The translations under genes were made by a program, and so were the position numbers. 55,334 nucleotides of DNA. It comes from Faecalimicrobium dakarense. Lineage in GTDB: Bacteria > Bacillota > Clostridia > Peptostreptococcales > Peptostreptococcaceae. The stretch spans positions 1 through 55,334 of the forward strand of contig NZ_HG529418.1 in NCBI RefSeq assembly GCF_000499525.1, in the 5' to 3' direction. The notes beneath the pieces are model-generated. The model searched no databases and had not been told where the DNA came from. It saw only the letters and a list, made by a program, of their open reading frames with translations. Below, piece by piece: positions 15,809-24,936 of this stretch. Position 1 is the first letter of the stretch, and every line of letters begins with the position of its first letter.

Positions 15809-16603
15809 CTATTTCACTTTATAAATATCAGATATTTCTTCCCTAGCTAATACATCTAGCTTTACATCTTGTCCAACTATTATATTATTTTGAGTTAATA
15901 TCCCTTTTGAAGTTTCATAAGCTAGCTCTGGAAAATTATTTTCTTTACTTAAGTGAGCTAATAATATTCTTTCCGTTCCTTCATTTATAAGATCTACACA
16001 AAATCTAGCTGCATCTTCATTTGATAAATGCCCATTATCAGACTTTACCCTTCTTTTAAGAGAATATGGGTACGACCCCATCATTAACATACTTTCATCA
16101 TAGTTAGACTCTAATACTACTAATTTTGATTTATATAAATGCCTTTTTATATTATCTGTTATGCATCCTATGTCTGTTGCTATAGACATTTTTTCGTTTT
16201 CTGCATAGAAATTATATCCAACTGCATCTGATGCATCATGAGGTATTGAAAATGGTCTTATTATTATATCTCCTAAAGAATAGCTTTTATCATTTTCAAA
16301 AACTTTCATATTACTATCTTTTATTTCTCCAAGCTTATCTTTCATAGCACACCATGTTTTTATATTTGCAAATATTGGTATATCATATTTTCTTGATATT
16401 ATACCTGCGCCTTTTATATGATCTGAATGTTCATGTGTTATGAATATTCCCTTTATATTTTCAGCATCTACATTTATATCATCAAGTCCTGTACTTATTC
16501 TTTTCCCACTAAGGCCTGCATCTATTAATATATTTGTATCTTTATATCCTACATAATGACAATTCCCACTACTTCCGCTTCCTATTGAACAATACTTTAG
16601 CAT
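15809..16603 (-). CDS. walJ: MBL-fold metallohydrolase YycJ/WalJ
   Basis: A 264-residue metallo-beta-lactamase fold protein. The metal-binding motif [10 protein letters not shown] is near residue 57, with later His and Asp ligands (PHDAS, ATDIG, and AHLSKENN near the end). It starts with the family-typical [19 protein letters not shown]. Homologues are adjacent to walRK or rlmH in Firmicutes and have been linked to coordination of cell division with DNA replication; a 5' exonuclease activity has been proposed. GAGGTG precedes the ATG. It lies 38 bases upstream of rlmH. Confidence 0.9.
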   Translation of the reverse strand: MLKYCSIGSGSSGNCHYVGYKDTNILIDAGLSGKRISTGLDDINVDAENIKGIFITHEHSDHIKGAGIISRKYDIPIFANIKTWCAMKDKLGEIKDSNMKVFENDKSYSLGDIIIRPFSIPHDASDAVGYNFYAENEKMSIATDIGCITDNIKRHLYKSKLVVLESNYDESMLMMGSYPYSLKRRVKSDNGHLSNEDAARFCVDLINEGTERILLAHLSKENNFPELAYETSKGILTQNNIIVGQDVKLDVLAREEISDIYKVK

Positions 16604-16654
16604 TATGTCACCTCATTTTCTCATAATCATAGATTATATTATACCAAAAAAATA

Positions 16655-16680
16655 GGACATTAAATAAAAATTTAATGCCC
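16655..16680 (-). terminator. Terminator of the M1 peptidase gene
   Basis: CATTAAAT and ATTTAATG pair across AAAA, extended by GG/CC. A T run follows on the minus strand. Confidence 0.7.
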
Positions 16681-16690
16681 AAGTTAAAAT

Positions 16691-18160
16691 TTACTTGTAT
16701 TCCCTTATTATTTTATCTATATCTACACCTTTACCATTCCATAATTCTACAAATTTCACTCCATTTACATTTTCATACATATATTTACTAAAATATTCTT
16801 TTAATGTATCGAAAAATACTTTATCTCCTACTTGTTTTCTAACTTCATTAAAAGCTAATGCCCCTTTAGTGTAAACATTTAAGCTATAATCTATTGAGTT
16901 TCTATATTCAGTACTTGGTTTAAATATATTTTCACTAGAATGATTTTTAGTCTGAACTTCCATAGTTTTTATAAGTTTATTTCCAACATCTTTTCCATAC
17001 TTTTGTTCAAAGTATAGTACTGTAGAATACTCTGTAAGTGCTTCATCTAACCAAGGTTCGCTTATTTCGTCATTTCCTATTACTGAATACCACCATTGAT
17101 GCGCAGTTTCATGTGCTATTACGTATTCCATTAGGAATTTATTTTTCTCATTATATAAGCTTTGATCTATCATAACTAATGTAGGGTATTCCATTCCACC
17201 TATAAAAAAATCACTCGCTATTACTGAATATGTATCATATGGATATTCTCCAAATAATTCGCTAAAAATTCTAATAGAATCTTTAGCTACCTTAGTTGCA
17301 TCCTCAGATAGATTCGCATTTAAGTTATATGTATTTATCACTGTCTTTTTATAAGAATCTTTATTCACATCAAATTTATCACTTAAAACGAAAGCAAAAT
17401 CTCTAACTTTTTTTGCTTCTATTTCATAAAGAGTTTTGTCATTGTCTCCTTTTTGATTTACTATGTTTCCTGTGCAACCAATTTTATATTTTTTAGGAAG
17501 TAACATCTTAACATAAAAGTCACTTGTTTCACTATAAAAAGGATCCCCAACTGTTTCATACCCCTTTAGGTTCCATCCTCTATCATCATTCACACATGCT
17601 ATAGGGAACCAATTTGTAACATTAATAGTATTTTCTCCATATCCAAATCTACCTTCAGAATTTGGAAGTTTTACGTTATACTTCATATCTATTGATATTT
17701 TTTCTCCTGGTTTTATTTGTTTCCCTAATTTTATTTCTAGTAAATCATTTTTTTCTCCTTTAATTTCATGCTCTAATTTTTTGCCATTATTTAAAATATT
17801 TTTTATATCTATATATCCTTCATTAAATCCATTTGGGTATGCTTGTTTCATTTCTTCCTTCTCAAAAGGAGCAAATTCTTCTTTAGAAAATGCATTAGGG
17901 TATATATGGAAATATAGTTTATCTAGAGTAACTTTTGTATTATTTACATACTCTATATTCTGATTACACATTATTCTCTTGCTTTCATCATTAAAAATAA
18001 TATCCATTGTATATCTATTTCTGCTTTTTTCATTATTTACTTTTAGAGCTGGTACATCATTTTTGCTCCTATGTAGATATAATCCCCCTCCCATCAATAG
18101 GACTAATGTAAGTACTACTGATAATATTTTTCTCACTTTTTTAGTAAAGTTTATTACCAA
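16691..18160 (-). CDS. Membrane-anchored M1 family metallopeptidase
   Basis: A 489-residue zinc aminopeptidase-type protein. One N-terminal membrane helix or uncleaved signal (about residues 9-28) is followed by a beta-rich domain and a catalytic domain. The zinc motif HETAHQWW (near 350) with the downstream Glu in WLDEALTEYS fits M1/gluzincin enzymes. The GGMEYPTLVMI segment matches the GxMEN-like substrate loop. It is probably active outside the membrane. The start is TTG, eight bases after AGGAGG; no ATG is available before residue 23. Confidence 0.85.
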   Translation of the reverse strand: MVINFTKKVRKILSVVLTLVLLMGGGLYLHRSKNDVPALKVNNEKSRNRYTMDIIFNDESKRIMCNQNIEYVNNTKVTLDKLYFHIYPNAFSKEEFAPFEKEEMKQAYPNGFNEGYIDIKNILNNGKKLEHEIKGEKNDLLEIKLGKQIKPGEKISIDMKYNVKLPNSEGRFGYGENTINVTNWFPIACVNDDRGWNLKGYETVGDPFYSETSDFYVKMLLPKKYKIGCTGNIVNQKGDNDKTLYEIEAKKVRDFAFVLSDKFDVNKDSYKKTVINTYNLNANLSEDATKVAKDSIRIFSELFGEYPYDTYSVIASDFFIGGMEYPTLVMIDQSLYNEKNKFLMEYVIAHETAHQWWYSVIGNDEISEPWLDEALTEYSTVLYFEQKYGKDVGNKLIKTMEVQTKNHSSENIFKPSTEYRNSIDYSLNVYTKGALAFNEVRKQVGDKVFFDTLKEYFSKYMYENVNGVKFVELWNGKGVDIDKIIREYK

Positions 18161-18306
18161 ATTATCTCCCTCCTATCTTTCGTGAATAATTTATAAGTTT
18201 TTCTTGCAAGATAAATTTGCAATGATTTTTGTAATTCAATTTTATAATTGTAGGTTACAATTAAAGTCTTGTACATTTATGATATAATTTAATCTGAGGT
18301 GATAAA

Positions 18307-19374
18307 ATGTTTTTTAAAGAAGTTAGTGAAGTAGACTTAGGTGAAACTTCTATTGCAAATATCTTTATAGATATATATATGCCTATGGCAAATGGGTTAT
18401 ACACACAAGTTTACTTATTAGCATATAGAAACGTGTGTAACCCTGGTTTTAATCCTAAATTTAATAACGAATCAATTGCTAAAGACTTGAATATCCCTCT
18501 TTCTGATGTAATTTCTGCTTGGAAATTTTGGGAAAGTAAAGGATTAGTTAAAATGCATAAAAATGAAGGTCTTGAAGATTTTGATTATTCAATAGAATTT
18601 TTAGATTTGAAAAAATTATATGCAGATAATATACTAATTAATACACCTTCAATTAAATCTAATTCAGATAGAATTGTTGATACTTCTAGTGATCCTAATA
18701 TTAGAAGAATGTTTAATACTATAAATCAAATAGTTGGAAGATATCTAGAGCCAGGTGAAAAGCTGAGTATAATGGAGATAATGGATAAATATAATATGAG
18801 TCCAGATATGATACTCTGTGCTTATGAGCATGTAAAGGACAAGTATGGTTCTTCAAGGCCTGTTAAATATATTGAGGGTATAATTAGAAATTGGTATGAC
18901 GCTAATTTATACACACCACAAGATGTTAAAGATTCCTTTGCTGTAAGAAGCGAAAGGTATATGTTATATAGAACTATATTTAATGAGTTAGGATTTTCTA
19001 GAAATCCATCGAGAGCTGAAAAAGAAGATATGGATAGATGGATTGATAAATTCAATATGGATATTGAGCTAATACTTCAAGCTTGTTCTAAGGCTAAAAA
19101 CGTCTCAAATCCTTCTATTACGTTTATAAATGGTGTAATTAAAAAGTGGAACGATAAAAATGTTAAGACTCTAGATGATTTAAAATTATACGAAGAAGAG
19201 TATAATAAGAAAAAAGCCGACGAAAAAAAATCAAGCTCTGTTACTAACAATAAAAAGGGTGCTGTACCAACAGTTAAAACTAGGTTCCATAATATAAACC
19301 AAACATTTAATAAGTATAGTCCTGATGAGCTAGAAAAAATTCTTCAAGAAAGTCAAAGAGATAAATTTAAGTAG
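18307..19374 (+). CDS. DnaD-domain replication initiation protein
   Basis: A 355-residue protein of the DnaD/DnaB (Firmicute) primosome family. An N-terminal winged-helix part (about residues 1-110, with SIAKDLNIPLSDVISAWKFW) is followed by two DnaB_2-type helical domains near residues 125-200 and 215-285. The second ends in FINGVIKKWNDKNVKT. Such proteins help load the replicative helicase at the origin. GAGGTG precedes the ATG. The next gene, eight bases on, encodes the partner AAA+ loader. Confidence 0.88.
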   Translation: MFFKEVSEVDLGETSIANIFIDIYMPMANGLYTQVYLLAYRNVCNPGFNPKFNNESIAKDLNIPLSDVISAWKFWESKGLVKMHKNEGLEDFDYSIEFLDLKKLYADNILINTPSIKSNSDRIVDTSSDPNIRRMFNTINQIVGRYLEPGEKLSIMEIMDKYNMSPDMILCAYEHVKDKYGSSRPVKYIEGIIRNWYDANLYTPQDVKDSFAVRSERYMLYRTIFNELGFSRNPSRAEKEDMDRWIDKFNMDIELILQACSKAKNVSNPSITFINGVIKKWNDKNVKTLDDLKLYEEEYNKKKADEKKSSSVTNNKKGAVPTVKTRFHNINQTFNKYSPDELEKILQESQRDKFK

Positions 19375-19382
19375 GTGATTAA

Positions 19383-20468
19383 ATGAATGAAGTAACTATA
19401 AGAGATATACTTACATCTTATGAAAGAAAAAGAGACAAAGCTGAATCAGATTTAGAAATGAGAAAAAAAGATGTATATTCTCAAATACCTGAAATAGAAG
19501 AAATAGATGATGAAATATCTAAATTAGGATTAAGCCTTGCAAAATTAGTTCTTTTAAATCCTAAAGATAAAGAATCTATTGTAATTGATGCTCAAAATAA
19601 AATTAATGAACTCAAAGAAAAGAAAGAGTATTTACTAGATAAATTTAAGGTGCCAAAGAAATATTTAGATATTCAATATGACTGTAATTTATGTAAAGAT
19701 AGAGGATTTTTGAAAAATGGTAACAAATGTAATTGCTTTAAGCAGCAAATTATAAATGAAGCCTATAAAATGTCAAATTTATCTAGAATGCTTGATAGCC
19801 AAAATTTTTCAACTATAGATCCATCTATGTTTTCTGATGAGATAATACCAGAGGCTAATATGTCTCCTCAGCAAAGTATATTAGAAATAGTATCTATATG
19901 TGAATCATTTGTTCTTGATTTTGATAAAGATAACGACGAAAACTTATTATTTTATGGAGATACAGGACTTGGAAAGACATTTATGTGTAACTGTATCGCA
20001 AAATCTCTTTTAGATAAAGGTCATTTAGTTATTTATCAAACATCATTTAAAATGTTTGAGATTATAGAAGACTATAAGTTTAAAAATACTGATGAACATA
20101 TAAGTAAAGATAATTATAACAATCTTTTTGAATGTGACTTATTAATTATTGATGATTTAGGTACTGAGTTAGCAAACTCATTTACAAATAGTGAACTGTT
20201 TAATATTTTAAATACTAGATTATTAAACGGAAAGAAGACAATAATTTCTACAAACTTAACTCCTTTACAGTTAGGAGAAGCTTATGCACAAAGAATATTC
20301 TCTAGAATTTTTGATAAATTTAGAATGGTAAAATTTATAGGTAAAGACTTAAGATGGGAACAAAAAAAAGTAGGAGATAAATATTATATCTTCTACTTTT
20401 TTTATTATTTTTCGCTGAAAGCGAAAAAATTTTCATGTACTAATTTTAAATATAAAAAAAACTCTTAG
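19383..20468 (+). CDS. DnaC/DnaI-type AAA+ helicase loader, unusual C-terminal extension
   Basis: A cytoplasmic ATPase that loads DnaB helicase. It has an N-terminal coiled region (1-95), a Cys cluster CNLCKDRGFLKNGNKCNC (zinc-binding-like, about 100-117), Walker A GDTGLGKTF (near 198), Walker B LLIIDDLGTE and an arginine-finger region AQRIFSRIFDKF. As written, the last roughly 35 codons run through a strong terminator hairpin (20363-20403), which is not expected. One A fewer in the A8 run at 20362-20369 would stop the protein at RWEQKK. The coordinates follow the sequence as given. Confidence 0.85.
   Translation: MNEVTIRDILTSYERKRDKAESDLEMRKKDVYSQIPEIEEIDDEISKLGLSLAKLVLLNPKDKESIVIDAQNKINELKEKKEYLLDKFKVPKKYLDIQYDCNLCKDRGFLKNGNKCNCFKQQIINEAYKMSNLSRMLDSQNFSTIDPSMFSDEIIPEANMSPQQSILEIVSICESFVLDFDKDNDENLLFYGDTGLGKTFMCNCIAKSLLDKGHLVIYQTSFKMFEIIEDYKFKNTDEHISKDNYNNLFECDLLIIDDLGTELANSFTNSELFNILNTRLLNGKKTIISTNLTPLQLGEAYAQRIFSRIFDKFRMVKFIGKDLRWEQKKVGDKYYIFYFFYYFSLKAKKFSCTNFKYKKNS
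20363..20403 (+). terminator. Terminator of the dnaD-dnaC-like operon
   Basis: AAAGTAGGAGATA pairs with TATCTTCTACTTT over about 13 bp, flanked by A and T runs. The open frame of the loader gene reads through it. Confidence 0.75.
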
Positions 20469-20486
20469 ACAAAATCTAAGAGTTTT
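20458..20486 (-). terminator. tRNA operon terminator
   Basis: AAAACTCTTAGA and TCTAAGAGTTTT pair across CAAAA. On the minus strand a run of eight T residues follows. It lies four bases beyond the last tRNA. Confidence 0.85.
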
Positions 20487-20489
20487 AAA

Positions 20490-20564
20490 TGGAGCTGGTG
20501 ATAGGAATCGAACCTACAACCTGCTGATTACAAGTCAGCTGCTCTACCGTTGAGCCACACCAGC
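20490..20564 (-). tRNA. tRNA-Thr (TGT)
   Basis: A complete cloverleaf with CCA encoded. Acceptor GCTGGTG pairs with CACCAGC. The anticodon loop CTTGTAA carries TGT. The T-arm contains GGTTCGATTCC. It is the last gene of the five-tRNA operon. Confidence 0.97.
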
Positions 20565-20576
20565 AAAGTGTGTAAT

Positions 20577-20653
20577 TGGCGACCTGGAAGGGACTCGAAC
20601 CCTCGACCTCCAGCGTGACAGGCTGGCATTCTAACCAACTGAACTACCAGGCC
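20577..20653 (-). tRNA. tRNA-Asp (GTC)
   Basis: A complete cloverleaf with CCA encoded. Acceptor GGCCTGG pairs with CCAGGTC. The anticodon loop CTGTCAC carries GTC. Discriminator G fits Asp. Confidence 0.97.
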
Positions 20654-20667
20654 GCATATATGTAAAA

Positions 20668-20743
20668 TGGTGGGACTAACAGGGCTCGAACCTGTGACCC
20701 CCTGCTTGTAAGGCAGGTGCTCTCCCAGCTGAGCTATAGTCCC
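20668..20743 (-). tRNA. tRNA-Val (TAC)
   Basis: A complete cloverleaf with CCA encoded. Acceptor GGGACTA pairs with TAGTCCC. The anticodon loop CTTACAA carries TAC. Confidence 0.97.
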
Positions 20744-20750
20744 GGGAAAT

Positions 20751-20825
20751 TGGTGACCCATAGGGGAATCGAACCCCTGTTACCGCCGTGAAAGGGCGGT
20801 GTCTTGACCGCTTGACCAATGGGCC
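20751..20825 (-). tRNA. tRNA-Glu (TTC)
   Basis: A complete cloverleaf with CCA encoded. Acceptor GGCCCAT pairs with ATGGGTC. The anticodon loop CTTTCAC carries TTC. Confidence 0.97.
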
Positions 20826-20830
20826 ATAAA

Positions 20831-20906
20831 TGGTGATCCATCCGCGACTCGAACGCGGGACACCCTGATTAAAAGTCAGGTGCTCTACCGACTGAGCTAA
20901 TGGATC
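20831..20906 (-). tRNA. tRNA-Lys (TTT)
   Basis: A complete cloverleaf with CCA encoded. Acceptor GATCCAT pairs with ATGGATC. The anticodon loop CTTTTAA carries TTT. It is the first gene of the operon. Confidence 0.97.
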
Positions 20907-20963
20907 ATCTTTTACTTAGTTGTCTTTCGACTTGTTTCGCGATTTCTCTCGCTCACAAATAAT

Positions 20964-20992
20964 ATTATATTATCTGATTAAACTTTCGTCAA
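20964..20992 (-). promoter_or_regulatory. tRNA operon promoter
   Basis: On the minus strand, TTGACG (20987-20992) and a perfect TATAAT (20964-20969) are separated by 17 bases. They lie about 60 bases upstream of tRNA-Lys. Confidence 0.85.
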
Positions 20993-21207
20993 CACTTTTT
21001 TAAAAATTTTTTATTTTTTTCAAATAACATTTAAAAATATAGTTACAAATCACCTCAACCTCAGTAATATACTCATTTTAATCACTTGGATTTTTAAACA
21101 TTTTTTTGATAAAAAGTTTCATTTTTATAAATTTTTATATATTTTCACTGAAATTTTATACCATATTTAGTAAAAATATATGGAAAATTTTTGTTAAATA
21201 AAAAAGC

Positions 21208-21237
21208 ATAGCAAGATAATATCTCACTATACTTTAT
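21208..21237 (-). terminator. purA terminator
   Basis: On the minus strand, AGTATAG and CTATGCT form an imperfect stem followed by a T run, immediately after the purA stop. Confidence 0.6.
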
Positions 21238-21240
21238 TTA

Positions 21241-22563
<1,323 letters not shown>

Positions 22564-22608
22564 TTACTAATACATTTTATCAAACATTCGATATGTTTTC
22601 AAACTTTT

Positions 22609-22917
22609 TTACTTTTTGTAAATTTTTAATATGTATTTTTCTATATTTTCTAAATTATCTATACTTATAATATCTTTTTCTAAAGCTCTAAATTTATTCA
22701 TCCAAATGTCTAATTCTTCTAAATTATTAACACTACAAATATTTTCCACTTGGCCATGCATAGTGTTAGTAATATATATTTTATATTCATTATCTAACTT
22801 TTCACAGTAAACTACTACTGTTTCTTTTAAATTTTTATCAATTATTCTAAATAAATTAATTTCTCTGTTTACTTCCATTATTTTTGGATATATATATAAT
22901 ACATTTATATTCAACAC
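22609..22917 (-). CDS. Small protein of unknown function
   Basis: About 102 residues, family not recognised. It is acidic, with a predicted alpha/beta pattern (INLFRIIDKNLKETVVVYCE, then LDNEYKIYITNTMHGQVENI). The open frame extends further upstream, but that part codes for the dnaB terminator hairpin. The GTG shortly after TATGGGGGA is therefore the likeliest start; ATG at 22878 is an alternative without a ribosome site. It lies between dnaB and purA. Confidence 0.5.
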   Translation of the reverse strand: MLNINVLYIYPKIMEVNREINLFRIIDKNLKETVVVYCEKLDNEYKIYITNTMHGQVENICSVNNLEELDIWMNKFRALEKDIISIDNLENIEKYILKIYKK

Positions 22918-22956
22918 ATTTTTTCCCCCATACAATTTTGTATTTATAAACAAGAA

Positions 22957-22982
22957 AAGCAAGCTATATAGCTTGCTTTTTA
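22957..22982 (-). terminator. dnaB operon terminator
   Basis: AAAAGCAAGC and GCTTGCTTTT pair across TATATA, with T runs on both strands. Confidence 0.75.
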
Positions 22983-22993
22983 TTTTATTCACA

Positions 22994-23115
22994 TTTATCA
23001 ACAGGTGTTCTGTGGATATTGTGGATAATTTTTTGCCTAAATTTCAATGTTTATACATAATTTAGGACATGTATCCACACATTTCGAGCTTGTCAAAAGT
23101 ATGTTCTGTGGATAT
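22994..23115. promoter_or_regulatory. DnaA-box cluster downstream of dnaB
   Basis: One consensus DnaA box (TGTGGATAA, 23020-23028) and three one-mismatch boxes (TGTGGATAT at 23011-23019 and 23107-23115; GTATCCACA at 23071-23079) lie within about 120 non-coding bases. A TTATCAACA element is at 22995. This density outside oriC suggests a DnaA-binding site, but function is inferred. Confidence 0.55.
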
Positions 23116-23133
23116 TTGTTGATATTTTTGAAA

Positions 23134-24462
23134 CTACATATCCCTTGATTTATCCGCAAATTTTTGAACTTCACCAAGCCAAACTAGTTCCACTGAGCCA
23201 GTTTCACCATGTCTGTTTTTTGCTATTATAACTTCACCAATGTTTTTTCTTTCTGAATCTGGATGATAATATTCATCTCTATATAAAAACATTACTATAT
23301 CAGCATCCTGTTCTATAGCTCCAGATTCTCTTAAGTCTGATAACATCGGTCTATGATCAGCCCTTTGCTCTGGTGCACGAGATAACTGAGATAATGCAAC
23401 TACAGGACAATTAAGTTCTTTCGCTATGATTTTCAAAGATCTCGAAATCTTAGATATCTCTTGTTGTCTACTTTCATTATTACCTTCACCTTCCATCAGC
23501 TGAAGGTAATCTATTAATATTAAATCTAATCCTTGCTCTATTTTTAATTTTCTACATTTTGATCTTAGTTCTGAAATTTTAATACCTGGAGTATCATCTA
23601 TATGTATTTTAGCATTTGATAAAACTGCCATTGCATCAATTATTCTTGGCCAATCATTTTCATTAAGCTTTCCTGTTTTTAACTTGTTAAGCTCAACATT
23701 TGATTGCGCTGATAACATACGTTGTACTAACTGTTCTTTAGACATCTCAAGACTAAATACCGCTACTGATGCATCGCCTTTTAAGGCTGCATTTTGAACA
23801 AGATTTAATGAAAATGCAGTTTTACCCATAGCAGGACGCGCTGCAATTAATAGTAAGTCTGTTCTTTGCATTCCATTTATCTTTTTATTTAAATCTCTAA
23901 ATCCAGTTGTTACACCTGTCATTTCAGCCTTAGAACTATATAGATGCTCAATCATATCATAAGCATCCATTAGTACTAAATTTATAGATTTAAAGTCATC
24001 ACTAGCTTTTTCTTGAGATATATCAAATATTTTCTTTTCAGCTTTATCTAATACATCTTCTATTTTTGTAGAGCCATCATATCCTAAATTTATTATATCG
24101 CTAGAAGCCTTTATAAGCTTTCTAAGCACTGATTTTTCTTTTACTATATCAGCATAGTATTTAACATTAGATGTAGTTGGTACTATGGTAGAAAGACTAG
24201 TTATATAGCTTATACCACCAACATCATCTAAGTGACCTTGCTTTCTTAATTCTTCTGTTAATGTTATTAAATCTATTGGTTCACCTTTATTACTTAACTT
24301 TATCATACATTCATATATGATTTTGTGTGCTTCTTTATAAAAGTCATCTGGCCTTATAGTCTCACTGACTGTTATCATAGCATCTTTATCAAGTAATATA
24401 GAACCTAATATAGATTGTTCTGATTCCACACTATGTGGAGGAATTCTAGTCATATCCTCCAT
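23134..24462 (-). CDS. dnaB: Replicative DNA helicase DnaB (DnaC of Bacillus)
   Basis: A 442-residue hexameric 5'-3' helicase of the replication fork. The N-terminal domain begins IPPHSVESEQSILGSILLD. The RecA-like domain has Walker A ARPAMGKTAFSLNL (near 208), the LDLILIDYLQLM Walker B and LSQLSRAPEQR. The C-terminus is MFLYRDEYYHPDSE. No intein is present. GAGGTG precedes the ATG. It follows rplI by 24 bases, the standard rplI-dnaB order. Confidence 0.97.
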   Translation of the reverse strand: MEDMTRIPPHSVESEQSILGSILLDKDAMITVSETIRPDDFYKEAHKIIYECMIKLSNKGEPIDLITLTEELRKQGHLDDVGGISYITSLSTIVPTTSNVKYYADIVKEKSVLRKLIKASSDIINLGYDGSTKIEDVLDKAEKKIFDISQEKASDDFKSINLVLMDAYDMIEHLYSSKAEMTGVTTGFRDLNKKINGMQRTDLLLIAARPAMGKTAFSLNLVQNAALKGDASVAVFSLEMSKEQLVQRMLSAQSNVELNKLKTGKLNENDWPRIIDAMAVLSNAKIHIDDTPGIKISELRSKCRKLKIEQGLDLILIDYLQLMEGEGNNESRQQEISKISRSLKIIAKELNCPVVALSQLSRAPEQRADHRPMLSDLRESGAIEQDADIVMFLYRDEYYHPDSERKNIGEVIIAKNRHGETGSVELVWLGEVQKFADKSRDM

Positions 24463-24486
24463 TTTTTATCACCTCAAGTGTTTAGA

Positions 24487-24936
24487 CTATTGTTTTTCTT
24501 TTACATCAACTCTTACTGTAGTTGTTACTTTTTGATGTATTTTTATATCTACTTTTCTTGAACCTAATACTCTTATTGGCTCATCTAATGATATCTTTCT
24601 CTTATCTACTTCTATTCCGTGTTGTTTCTTTAATTGTTCTGCTATATCTTTTGAAGTTATTGAACCAAATAGTCTTCCGCCTTCTCCTGATTTTGAGTAG
24701 ATAGCTACGTTCATTTCTTCCATTTTCTTTCCTTGTTCTACTGCTGCTTCATATTCTTTTTGAGCCTTTATTTCTTGAGATTTATTTTTCTCTTTTAATT
24801 CTTTCACTGATGTATTATCAGCTACAACTGCTAATTTTTTAGGGAATAAAAAGTTTCTTGCGTATCCATCACTTACTTCTTTCATTTCTCCTTTTTTTCC
24901 AGTTCCTTTTACATCTTTTAATAATATAACTTTCAT
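24487..24936 (-). CDS. rplI: 50S ribosomal protein L9
   Basis: A 149-residue L9. The N-terminal 23S-binding domain [20 protein letters not shown] and [13 protein letters not shown] is followed by the long connecting helix and the C-terminal domain ending [12 protein letters not shown]. An AAAGGAGG ribosome site lies within the end of gdpP, and the ATG directly follows the gdpP stop, so translation is probably coupled. Confidence 0.97.
   Translation of the reverse strand: MKVILLKDVKGTGKKGEMKEVSDGYARNFLFPKKLAVVADNTSVKELKEKNKSQEIKAQKEYEAAVEQGKKMEEMNVAIYSKSGEGGRLFGSITSKDIAEQLKKQHGIEVDKRKISLDEPIRVLGSRKVDIKIHQKVTTTVRVDVKEKQ

Larger units (their letters stand above)
20907..21240. other. Intergenic stretch between tRNA operon and purA
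   Basis: About 330 very AT-rich bases. It contains the tRNA promoter and the purA terminator. I see nothing else. Confidence 0.6.

Noticed and set aside
20528-20761. A 77-codon open frame on the minus strand
   Set aside because: It lies across tRNA-Thr, tRNA-Asp and tRNA-Val and is an artefact of their sequence.
22918-23001. N-terminal extension of the small gene upstream of purA
   Set aside because: These codons coincide with the dnaB terminator hairpin, so a start there is unlikely.
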